Shown here one piece after another: positions 8,734 through 16,482 of a DNA stretch of 64,000 nt. Source of the DNA: Hyunsoonleella pacifica (GTDB lineage: Bacteria; Bacteroidota; Bacteroidia; Flavobacteriales; Flavobacteriaceae); assembly GCF_004310335.1 (NCBI RefSeq), contig NZ_SIRS01000001.1, forward strand, positions 496,001 through 560,000, given 5' to 3'. A program made the position numbers and the translations under genes. Within the stretch, counting starts at the first letter, position 1. The number at the start of each line of letters is the position of its first letter. The notes below the pieces were generated by a model that was not told where the DNA came from, did not search any database, and saw nothing but the letters and a program-made list of their open reading frames with translations.

Positions 8734-11033
8734 TCTTCTTCAGTATTTTTGTTTTCTGGGAGTTCTTTAAAATAACCTAATGAGAAATCTTTTTTTTCAG
8801 GGGATTTTAACTTTTTAAGGTGTCGCTTTCCCTTGGAGATTTGAAAATTTGGTATTTCTTCTGTAATCTCTATGATTTTCTTATTGATGTCTGCAATGGC
8901 ATCATCATTATCACCATCTTCATTATCTTGTATCAAATCTATTTTTCGCTTGTTAAGGACGTTCAGTTCTTTAAGTCGAGCATTATGGGAAATGGCTAGG
9001 GCATCTCTATTGCTTTGTTGCAGCGTGCTGCCCAAGTGTTCTGTATCTGCAATATTGAGTTCTTCCCATTGGGTGGTGTCTCTATAAAAATTGACAATTT
9101 GAACATTTAGGCCTGTGACAGAAGCAATTTTAACCGTTACAGGATCAATGACCTTTGATTTAACTTCTTTTAGCGTATTGAAGTCTCTAAATCTTAGATA
9201 CTCCATTGGGAGTGTTGGTAATTTTGATTTAAAATCTCCAATTAGGGTCTCATCAATGGATTCATATATTTCTGCCTCTTCACTACTTAGATAGGTTTGA
9301 AACTTATCCCAGTAATTTGGATTTACTCCTTCAATTTGATAATGAATATGGAAATTTACCCGTTCAGCATCTTCATTACCATTCCATGGTTTTATTTCCA
9401 TTTCAAGTTTATTCACCCCTCTTTTTAGTATGGTTACTTTTTCAACGGGGCCTGTTTCATTGATACTAGGATTGACATCCAGTTTAGAAATAAAAAAGCC
9501 TTCCAACTCTTTGGTAATTTCAATTCTAATACGTTCTCTTACATGGCAATTTGGACAATCCTCATAGATGCTCTCACCTTCCGGTAAGAGATCAAAATAC
9601 ATGAAGGCCGCATGAGGTTGTGTGCGGTGCAATATTCTTTTGGTGGCCTTTTCTGCTGTTTTCTTTATTTCTTCGGAAATGTCAATATTAGGATTTATAT
9701 AGTCCGGAATTTTTTCCAGATCCGGAATTTTACCACTTAGAACAAGCTTTATTTCAATTGAAACTGAACTGCTTTTGGTGGAATAGATTCTATTTGACTC
9801 AATATCAAACCCTTCTTTTTTGATTTTAAGAGGAGGAAGGTCTGGGGTGACCACATGTTGATCTACTTCAAGGCCACTTTCAATACAAATTTCATGTAGA
9901 TTTTCTTTAATTGCCTCTTCGATTCTGGAATCATGAAGTACAATACTGGAATAAGATTCTCCAAAAAGAAGTCTTTTAGTTACTTTTTGGATGTTTTCAC
10001 GTATCCATTTGTTTAAATCTTCTATATTGGCTTTCTCATATTTCGCTGGGTCTTTTATAGCCAACATCACATAGTTTTCAACCTTTATAGGTTTGTTGTA
10101 CCCTATAATTTTACACTCAACAGTTTCTTCAAAGGTCTCGGACGTTATTTCTAGGGTACTACCTTTATCATGTTCGATTTGGAAATAGTTTACTTTTCTT
10201 CCAAAATTGGCAAGGATTTGGGTGAGTTCTTTGCTTTTGAACGGAACAATAATTTTATCTTCACGTTCATCCAAAAAATCTTTATAGCTGTAATTGCCAA
10301 TAAATTCTTTTAATGCTATTTCAATTTTAGTATTGATGTCATTCTCTTTTCCAAAACTCTGGAGAGCTAGATTTTTTTTGTTGGAATCCAAAAGGGCTTC
10401 AATTTTGTATTTAATATGAAGCAGTTTCCCTAAGTCTTTGACCCGAACTTCTATTCTCTTTTCGAACTCAAGAATTCTGGGGATTTGTGTCTCGTTTTTT
10501 GAAGTTATTTTTATGTGACCATCCAAACCATAATTTTCAAGTTGGCCTGCAATCTCTCCCTCCAATTTCTTTTTTGCTTTAAAGAAATCTTCCACAAAGG
10601 TATTTGGGTTACTTTGGGAGTAATTTTTTACAAAAGACTTTATCTTCATCCGTATAACATCTCTCAGTAACTGCTCATAATTGCTGTAGCTTTTTCCTTC
10701 ACTTATAAATTTTTCAATGGGAGCTTTTAGGCCATCTTTAGAAAGACCGTCCTTTAATTCTAGATTTAACTTTACGGATAGGTCCAATTCCACCCCATCA
10801 CCACCTTTTGTCGGAAAATCGCTGAAAGTGATATCAATAGTCGAATTTTGATTGAGCAAATAATAGTCTATAGCTGTGAAAGAGAACCTTTTTTTGATTC
10901 CCTTTGGTGCTTCAACAATCTTTTTCTTTTTTATATCAAAAGCAAAGATGAATTCGTATGGCTTTAGATTCTTGGGAAGGTCATCATTAGATATTTTTTG
11001 TATAATGTTTGAAATGGCATTTATTTTACTCAT
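8730..11033 (-). CDS. Unrecognised 767-residue protein, reads as tandem SPFH/band-7-like units
   Basis: I do not recognise a named family over the full length. By eye it is built of repeated beta-rich segments each followed by an amphipathic helix and a closing strand. The clearest unit (about 300-402) resembles SPFH/stomatin domains: VENYVMLAIKDPAKY, then IEDLNKWIRENIQKV, then IEEAIKENLHEICIESGLEV. Similar blocks can be traced at about 55-175, 188-288, 415-520 and 558-650. There is one CxxC pair (CPNC, about 493-496) with no second pair nearby, and a charged helical C-terminus (about 660-767). No signal peptide or membrane span is seen. It overlaps both neighbours (8 nt upstream, 4 nt downstream), so it belongs to the motor operon. 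Inferred role: scaffold or ring beside the ZorAB-like motor. The SPFH reading needs a profile or structure search. Confidence 0.55.
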   Translation of the reverse strand: MSKINAISNIIQKISNDDLPKNLKPYEFIFAFDIKKKKIVEAPKGIKKRFSFTAIDYYLLNQNSTIDITFSDFPTKGGDGVELDLSVKLNLELKDGLSKDGLKAPIEKFISEGKSYSNYEQLLRDVIRMKIKSFVKNYSQSNPNTFVEDFFKAKKKLEGEIAGQLENYGLDGHIKITSKNETQIPRILEFEKRIEVRVKDLGKLLHIKYKIEALLDSNKKNLALQSFGKENDINTKIEIALKEFIGNYSYKDFLDEREDKIIVPFKSKELTQILANFGRKVNYFQIEHDKGSTLEITSETFEETVECKIIGYNKPIKVENYVMLAIKDPAKYEKANIEDLNKWIRENIQKVTKRLLFGESYSSIVLHDSRIEEAIKENLHEICIESGLEVDQHVVTPDLPPLKIKKEGFDIESNRIYSTKSSSVSIEIKLVLSGKIPDLEKIPDYINPNIDISEEIKKTAEKATKRILHRTQPHAAFMYFDLLPEGESIYEDCPNCHVRERIRIEITKELEGFFISKLDVNPSINETGPVEKVTILKRGVNKLEMEIKPWNGNEDAERVNFHIHYQIEGVNPNYWDKFQTYLSSEEAEIYESIDETLIGDFKSKLPTLPMEYLRFRDFNTLKEVKSKVIDPVTVKIASVTGLNVQIVNFYRDTTQWEELNIADTEHLGSTLQQSNRDALAISHNARLKELNVLNKRKIDLIQDNEDGDNDDAIADINKKIIEITEEIPNFQISKGKRHLKKLKSPEKKDFSLGYFKELPENKNTEEE

Positions 11034-13587
11034 GACTCTTTTCTTTTTTAGATTCTTTCAATATGGTATTAAAGGCTTTGATCAATCTAACCAGATATTG
11101 CCTTTTGGTACGGATTTCTTTACGTTCAATTTTTTTCTTCGCGTTTAATAGCCTAATGGATTCTTCGAGATAGTACTCTTTCTTAAACCTCCAATACGCA
11201 ATAAGATTTTTGAGTTGGTATTTGCTGGCAGTTCTGATTGAAGCTTTTAGTAATGCGTTTCGTATGCTGATTGCTTCTGAATCGACTCCCTCGTCTATAT
11301 CTTCAAGTAAAATATGATTTAAGGACTCCAAGATTGCTGCCATGGTAATAATACGTTGTACTTGTATGTTATTGTAAGTAGCAAATCTGTCCTCCTTGGT
11401 CATATCTGCACTAAGGGATAATTCGGTGTAAATGAAGTCTTGATCAAATAGAAGTTTAATGAACGGCAAAAGGATTTCCAGCGTATTATTACCATCCAAG
11501 TTCTTGAAAAAAATAAAGGATTGATAACCTCCCGAGTGAGTGCTAAGAGCGTTTTTGCAAAAATCCACAATAAAGCGATTGCAACAATCAAAAAGCAAAC
11601 TATGGTATTGATCTTTAACTCTTAATTCATCTTTCCAGCTTAATATCAATTCAAAAATTCTATAAATGGAAAAGGGACTTTTTAAGCTAATTCGAAGCAT
11701 TAGTTGATAAGCAAGTTCTTGGTTGTCTTCATTCTGATCTCGTTTTATGATTTCCTTTAACCAATAGAACATATCAAAATGCTCGGAATAGCCTTCCCGA
11801 TTAGCGACTTCAGCAATAATCTGCACTACAATTCCCAATTCATCATTCACCAATAGCATATCAAAGAATTCTTTGACCATTGCCCCCAAATGTTCAAATT
11901 GAAGGATTTCATGAATTAAGTCTGCCAGCCTAGAAATTATTTTTTGAGTATCCTTGGAGAAAATAGCGGACCAATATTCATGGTCATTGTCTTGTTCGGC
12001 ATTTGATTTAATTTGATACACCCTGAGTCCATATTGGCGAACAATATCAATAAGTGCCGAAGTACCATAGTGCTCCGGATCTTTTGCAGCCATGACGGCA
12101 AGAAATTTTACGAAAGAATTAACGAGTTGGTCCGAACCTTCATAGTGAAGCAAAAATTCTGAGTGGAGAAGATATTCAAAATTTTTCTGAAAATAAATAG
12201 GGTCTGATTCTTCAAAATACTCATAAAGATCTTGTTGCAGATAAGGGACCTTAAAACTTACAACTTGTTCTTTGGTTTCTAATTTTTTAACATTAAGGTG
12301 ATTTGCATCAAAAATCCTCTTGTAGTTTTGTTCCCAATCTTCTAAGAAACTTTGAGTTACTTTTCTTTTTTTCTTTTTCTTTTTTCCTTTCTTGTTGAAA
12401 CCTCTATTTCCCTTATCTTCTTTAATAGTAAGATAAAACTGTACCAAACCCCTAAAATCCTTTAGTTTGAGCTTATCAAAAAAAGTGACAATAAACAAAA
12501 TGGTCTTGGAAGCTGAGTCATCGTAGCCTACCAATTCTGAAACTTTTACGGGTTTGAGCTCCTCGAGTTTGGTGTTTTTATTGTTGCCCCTTTTTATTCT
12601 TTCGGTAAGGGTTCCGTCTTGTAAATGATGACTTAGAATCTGATAAAAATTATAATTGTTTTTGGGCTTGTCCCAGAGTTTATTGTTTCGTTGACTTGCT
12701 ATTTCAGTGTAGTTAGTCTGAATCTCATCTTTATTCTGGGATACGTGCTCATATAAAAAGGTTTTTAGGAAGTCTATTTCAAAATAAAAATCTGGCAATT
12801 CAGTACGCATTATGATTTGCGCACTTTCTGAGCGAAAAAAGTAAATTAACCGAAGCTGTTTAAGCTTTAAGTTTCTTTTTAAACCCCTTAATTGAATCGT
12901 AGTTCGCTTTCTTATTAGGTTGTTAAATTGTTTTTCGTTCAGCTCTATGATAAGAATATCTATTTTCTCATCAACCCCGTTAAAATCATAGATGAGTTGA
13001 AATTGCTCTTCAGCAGATAATTTTTTTTGTTTGTCAAGGTCAAGATTAAAAACGGAGGCAGTACCAAACGGAGAAGTATTCAGGATTACATCAACAAGAT
13101 ATTTGTAAGAGACTTTGTCGGGATATTCAAACAAGATAAAATGTTCCTTCTCCAAATATTTTATGTAGGTGTAAACATCAATTTGGGAGAATAAAAAAGG
13201 ACGGGTTTGCTCAACTCTTTCAAAAGGACTAAAACAGTCAAGTTTATCTGATTTTTCTTTCTTAATGCTGTCCTTGGGCCCTCTATCATTTTCTCCTTCA
13301 ACATTTACATCAAATTCTCTATGAAAATTATCAGCATTATTGTTTACTTGTTCATGTTTTTTAGTATTGTTCAGATAAAAATTCATGTTAGCAACCGGAC
13401 CAGTGTCGTTTATTAGCTTTGGACTTCCACCAGAGGATTGCGAATCCTCTAGAAACTTTTTAATTTCTTCAACGATATACGAACGGTCATTTTCGGATAA
13501 TTTATTGGAATTACTCAATTCGTGCCTATCTGAATTTTGATTCTCAACATTATTATCGTTTGTATTCTTATTTTCCTCCTTGCTCAT
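11026..13587 (-). CDS. Degenerate STAND-like, helical-repeat protein with a motif shared with the TIR protein
   Basis: An 853-residue protein with no firm family. Residues 1-55 are low-complexity and Asn-rich. Residues 56-72 (PKLINDTGPVANMNFYL) match the last 17 residues of the TIR protein encoded just upstream. Residues about 130-260 have the spacing of a P-loop NTPase, but the Walker A loop is degraded (ILFEYPDKVSYK instead of GxxGxGKS/T); a Walker-B-like strand (IDILIIELNE, 209-218) and a sensor-like strand (LRLIYFFRS, 245-253) follow. A lysine run (about 399-409) splits the middle, and the C-terminal half is helical, repeat-like. Its ATG overlaps the TIR stop (TAATG). I infer an adaptor that recruits the TIR effector and connects it to the motor. 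The pseudo-NTPase idea rests on pattern reading only. Confidence 0.5.
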   Translation of the reverse strand: MSKEENKNTNDNNVENQNSDRHELSNSNKLSENDRSYIVEEIKKFLEDSQSSGGSPKLINDTGPVANMNFYLNNTKKHEQVNNNADNFHREFDVNVEGENDRGPKDSIKKEKSDKLDCFSPFERVEQTRPFLFSQIDVYTYIKYLEKEHFILFEYPDKVSYKYLVDVILNTSPFGTASVFNLDLDKQKKLSAEEQFQLIYDFNGVDEKIDILIIELNEKQFNNLIRKRTTIQLRGLKRNLKLKQLRLIYFFRSESAQIIMRTELPDFYFEIDFLKTFLYEHVSQNKDEIQTNYTEIASQRNNKLWDKPKNNYNFYQILSHHLQDGTLTERIKRGNNKNTKLEELKPVKVSELVGYDDSASKTILFIVTFFDKLKLKDFRGLVQFYLTIKEDKGNRGFNKKGKKKKKKRKVTQSFLEDWEQNYKRIFDANHLNVKKLETKEQVVSFKVPYLQQDLYEYFEESDPIYFQKNFEYLLHSEFLLHYEGSDQLVNSFVKFLAVMAAKDPEHYGTSALIDIVRQYGLRVYQIKSNAEQDNDHEYWSAIFSKDTQKIISRLADLIHEILQFEHLGAMVKEFFDMLLVNDELGIVVQIIAEVANREGYSEHFDMFYWLKEIIKRDQNEDNQELAYQLMLRISLKSPFSIYRIFELILSWKDELRVKDQYHSLLFDCCNRFIVDFCKNALSTHSGGYQSFIFFKNLDGNNTLEILLPFIKLLFDQDFIYTELSLSADMTKEDRFATYNNIQVQRIITMAAILESLNHILLEDIDEGVDSEAISIRNALLKASIRTASKYQLKNLIAYWRFKKEYYLEESIRLLNAKKKIERKEIRTKRQYLVRLIKAFNTILKESKKEKSHE

Positions 13588-14084
13588 TACAGATTGAATG
13601 TCATGTTGTTTACTGTTCCAATGTTGTTAACCACTTTTGGGGCCTCATCAAAGGGAGGATAATGATGTATGGGCAGGCTTTGGATTTTTTTGTGACACAG
13701 CACGGCAATTTCATCGGGATTATTGCTGTACTCTTCATGAATGATATGTGGGGGCATATCTGGAAGCTGAGTATCATCCAGTTTTAAAGGCAATAAGTAG
13801 TCTGCAGAATCCCGATGAACGCTTTGAATGATTTCGCGCTCCAAAGTAGTCCATTTCTTTTCTAAATAATTTTTGGAAACAAGAATCAAGGCGAAACGGG
13901 ACTCGTATTTGTAGACCTTAGTAATCGTGTCTAAAAGGTTGGTTCCCCAATTACGCCCCCTGTCATCTTTATAATAGTAAGGTTCAAGGTTTATTTTTCT
14001 CAGTGCCAATGCAATATTTTTAGCAATTTGATAATCCTCTTCTGCAAAGGAAATAGCAATGTCATATTTGTATTGTCTTTCCAT
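13587..14084 (-). CDS. Small TIR-domain protein with C-terminal interaction motif
   Basis: A 165-residue protein. Residues 6-140 form a TIR domain: strand A YDIAISFAEED, a BB-loop region with DDRGRNWG, then LVSKNYLEKKW. Trp78 with Glu82 four residues later fits the position of the catalytic Glu of TIR NADases such as SARM1. After a short linker the protein ends in PKVVNNIGTVNNMTFNL (149-165), which recurs in the N-terminal region of the next gene product. It is first in the five-gene operon and its stop overlaps the next ATG (TAATG). The 292 nt upstream (14085-14376) should hold the promoter, but I see no good TAnnTTTG element there. Likely the toxic effector of the operon; NADase activity is inferred. 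Confidence 0.85.
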   Translation of the reverse strand: MERQYKYDIAISFAEEDYQIAKNIALALRKINLEPYYYKDDRGRNWGTNLLDTITKVYKYESRFALILVSKNYLEKKWTTLEREIIQSVHRDSADYLLPLKLDDTQLPDMPPHIIHEEYSNNPDEIAVLCHKKIQSLPIHHYPPFDEAPKVVNNIGTVNNMTFNL

Positions 14085-14376
14085 GTATTTTGAATTATGT
14101 CAGCTAATGTATATTTTAAAAAAAGACAATTCAATCCCCATTTATAGGTATAAAGCGTTCTACATAGAAATATTTATTGAAGATTTTTAATTCTTTTGTA
14201 GTTTTTCTTAAAGAACTTAATAGAGATCAAGCTTGCAATTTATTGAGGTGTAATGAAGTAAACTTTACAAGCTCTTAACTTTTACAAAGTAAATATTTGT
14301 AGGAATTTAGTAGTCGTTATAATATTTATTTAGTTTAATTTTTATTGTATCAAATTTGTATCGGAAAGTAGATATG

Positions 14377-15099
14377 CTACATCAATATGTTTTCTGAGTT
14401 TAATTCAAAATATTTAATACTATTTATTTTTGCTTGTACAGCAAGTGCAGCTTTATAATGTGTAGCAGTTTTAAAAGGAATAATATCCCACAATTCTTTT
14501 TCTTTTTTATCCCAAATAGTTTCATATAAATCAGTTGTTTTATCTGAATCAATTGATACAGAAAAAGAAGCTAAAGGGAAGGATAACCCTTTAGCTTTTG
14601 CTTTTATAAAGGCTTCTTTTCTTGTCCACCCTCTATAGAAAGCCTCAATATGTTCTGATTCAGGTAAGTTATGTAATGCTTGTATTTCAGCATTTGAAAA
14701 ATAATTATTTACAATATCAAGAACGTTAAAACCTTTTTCAACATATTCAATATCTACACCAATATCATAAAGGTTACAAAATGCAATAACTATTATTTCT
14801 CCAGAATGAGAAATGTTAAATTTTATAGATTGATTATCAAGTAATAATGGCTTTCCGTATACCCCATAAGAAAATGAAAAATCGGTTGCAGGATAGTTTA
14901 GATACTTAGATAGTAATACTCTCAAACTACCGCGAGCTATAATTGAAGTTGTTTTATCTTTTTTGAATTTAAATTTACTTACTTTAAGTTTTTCATCTTC
15001 AGACAAGAGTTTATTGAAGTATTTAATATGTTTAATGATTGATTCTTTTTTTATCAACCATACATGGGCACTGTTCTTTTCTATTATTAGAGAGCTCAA
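14377..15099 (-). CDS. Sfp-type 4'-phosphopantetheinyl transferase
   Basis: This 240-residue enzyme moves the phosphopantetheine arm of CoA onto a carrier-domain serine. The three signature motifs are present: KFNISHSG, IGVDIEYVE (metal-binding Asp and Glu) and WTRKEAFIKAKAKGL. The length suits the Sfp rather than the AcpS type. The start is a TTG 10 nt after the stop of the carrier/thioesterase gene, so it is the last gene of a leftward operon with two NRPS proteins and should activate the carrier domains of both this operon and the divergent NRPS gene. Confidence 0.92.
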   Translation of the reverse strand: MSSLIIEKNSAHVWLIKKESIIKHIKYFNKLLSEDEKLKVSKFKFKKDKTTSIIARGSLRVLLSKYLNYPATDFSFSYGVYGKPLLLDNQSIKFNISHSGEIIVIAFCNLYDIGVDIEYVEKGFNVLDIVNNYFSNAEIQALHNLPESEHIEAFYRGWTRKEAFIKAKAKGLSFPLASFSVSIDSDKTTDLYETIWDKKEKELWDIIPFKTATHYKAALAVQAKINSIKYFELNSENILM

Positions 15100-15109
15100 A
15101 TGATGTTTT

Positions 15110-16459
15110 TTAACTGTCTATTATTACTTGGTCAATTTTTTTAGAAACATATTTTATATCTGATTTTTCAAAAAGTGTATTATGATGTCCTTGTGTATAT
15201 GTTATGGAAACTTTGCCTGAAGTTAAGTTTTTCCATGATTGAATTACAAAATTTTCAAATCTTTTGTCTTCTTTCTGAGTCATAATAAGTGAGACATTTC
15301 CAGAATGTGATTTAAATTTATAGTCAACACTTATTTTTCTCAAATTAGCTTTTAATTTTTCAAGTTCTTTTTCATATGGTTTACCAAATAGTTTAACAAG
15401 GATTGGTTCAATTAAATAGTATCTATCTTGAAAATATAGTTTTATAGTTTGTATTGGAGCTTTAAATAAACGTTTAACGAAAAATTTTACACGTACTGTT
15501 ATTGTTTCATTGTCGGTGGCATTCCAAGCAGATGCCATAGTGTCCATAACTATAATATTTATTTTTTCTTCTGTGTTCTCGAGAAGGGCTGCTATCTCGT
15601 TTCCTACTGAGGTACTAAAACAGTATACTAAAATATTGTAAGGACCCTGAGGTTGAATTTTTCTAATAGTTTTTAAATAATCTTTTGCCATGTTTTCAAC
15701 ATTTTCATGCATGGTCTCACCGCTATTTAATCCAGATGGGTTTAAAGCATATATAGGTCTCCCTTTTTTTAAGTATTCCTTTAAGGGGCCATAGAAGAAT
15801 ACATGACCTCCACCAGAATGAATACAAAAAAGAGGTGTTTTATTGCCTTTTTTCCTTATAGAAGTTAAATATATGTCGTTCTTAAGCTTATTAGTATCGT
15901 TTAAAAGCTCTTTTGAAAGTTCTCTTATAGTTTGATTTTCAAATAACTGATTTGGTCTTAAATTAAGCCCTAATTTTTTAGCTTTAGATACTAATTGAAT
16001 GCTTAAAATTGAATCTCCACCTATAGAGAAAAAATTGTCATCTACTCTAATGGAAGAAATGCCTAAAACGTCTTCCCAAAGTTTAACTAATTGCTTTTCA
16101 GTTTCATTTTTAGGTAAGCCTACTGTTTTTGAAGTTATATTTTTCTTATTCGAATAGTTTTTTCTGTTATGCTTTAACTTAGTTAAATCAACCTTACCAT
16201 TTGGTAAAAGGGGAATACTATCTAATTCGAAAATCCTATTAGGAATCATATATTGAGGTAACTGATCTTTTAAATAAAGTTTAAAAGTTTCTAAATCTAT
16301 AAGTTTATTAGATTTAACATAAGCGGTTAATTGTTTTGTCTTTTTTTGTTTAGAATCAATAGTATTAGTTTGCTTTAGTTTTAAAACTTTTAACTTTATA
16401 CTATATTTTTCTTCTTCAGATAGTTGTTGATATGTGTTATGTAAATATTCTTCAGTCAT
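15110..16459 (-). CDS. NRPS C-terminal half: adenylation subdomain, carrier domain, thioesterase
   Basis: A 449-residue protein that begins with a helical leader (1-42), then the C-terminal subdomain of an adenylation domain with the A10 motif LPNGKVDL (85-92), then a carrier domain (DDNFFSIGGDSILSI, Ser150), then a type I thioesterase (about 205-449; FCIHSGGGHVFFYGPL, a His in TQGHHNTLFE). The nucleophile motif is VYCFST (278-283) where GxSxGG is usual; counting without gaps from PY (273-274) to EIA (288-290) places Cys280 at the nucleophile position. The missing adenylation core is at the end of the upstream gene, 23 nt away in another frame, so the two proteins must assemble. It should release the peptide. 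Confidence 0.88.
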   Translation of the reverse strand: MTEEYLHNTYQQLSEEEKYSIKLKVLKLKQTNTIDSKQKKTKQLTAYVKSNKLIDLETFKLYLKDQLPQYMIPNRIFELDSIPLLPNGKVDLTKLKHNRKNYSNKKNITSKTVGLPKNETEKQLVKLWEDVLGISSIRVDDNFFSIGGDSILSIQLVSKAKKLGLNLRPNQLFENQTIRELSKELLNDTNKLKNDIYLTSIRKKGNKTPLFCIHSGGGHVFFYGPLKEYLKKGRPIYALNPSGLNSGETMHENVENMAKDYLKTIRKIQPQGPYNILVYCFSTSVGNEIAALLENTEEKINIIVMDTMASAWNATDNETITVRVKFFVKRLFKAPIQTIKLYFQDRYYLIEPILVKLFGKPYEKELEKLKANLRKISVDYKFKSHSGNVSLIMTQKEDKRFENFVIQSWKNLTSGKVSITYTQGHHNTLFEKSDIKYVSKKIDQVIIDS

Positions 16460-16482
16460 ATACTATTATAGAAAAGTGACAG

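Noticed and set aside
10534-10560. Zinc finger in the 767-residue protein
   Set aside because: I first suspected a zinc finger from CPNC (which lies near 9546-9557), but there is only one CxxC and no second pair within reach.
12355-12391. Lysine run in the 853-residue protein as a frameshift artefact
   Set aside because: The frame continues with normal codon use and protein-like sequence on both sides.
14085-14376. Promoter or small gene in the gap upstream of the TIR operon
   Set aside because: No CAAAnnTA (reverse -7) and no credible small ORF was found; a promoter must exist but I cannot point to it.
16460-16482. Split NRPS adenylation domain as a frameshift or sequencing error
   Set aside because: The downstream gene starts in another frame with its own ATG, and the two ends together add about 70 residues absent from intact domains, so a simple indel does not explain it.
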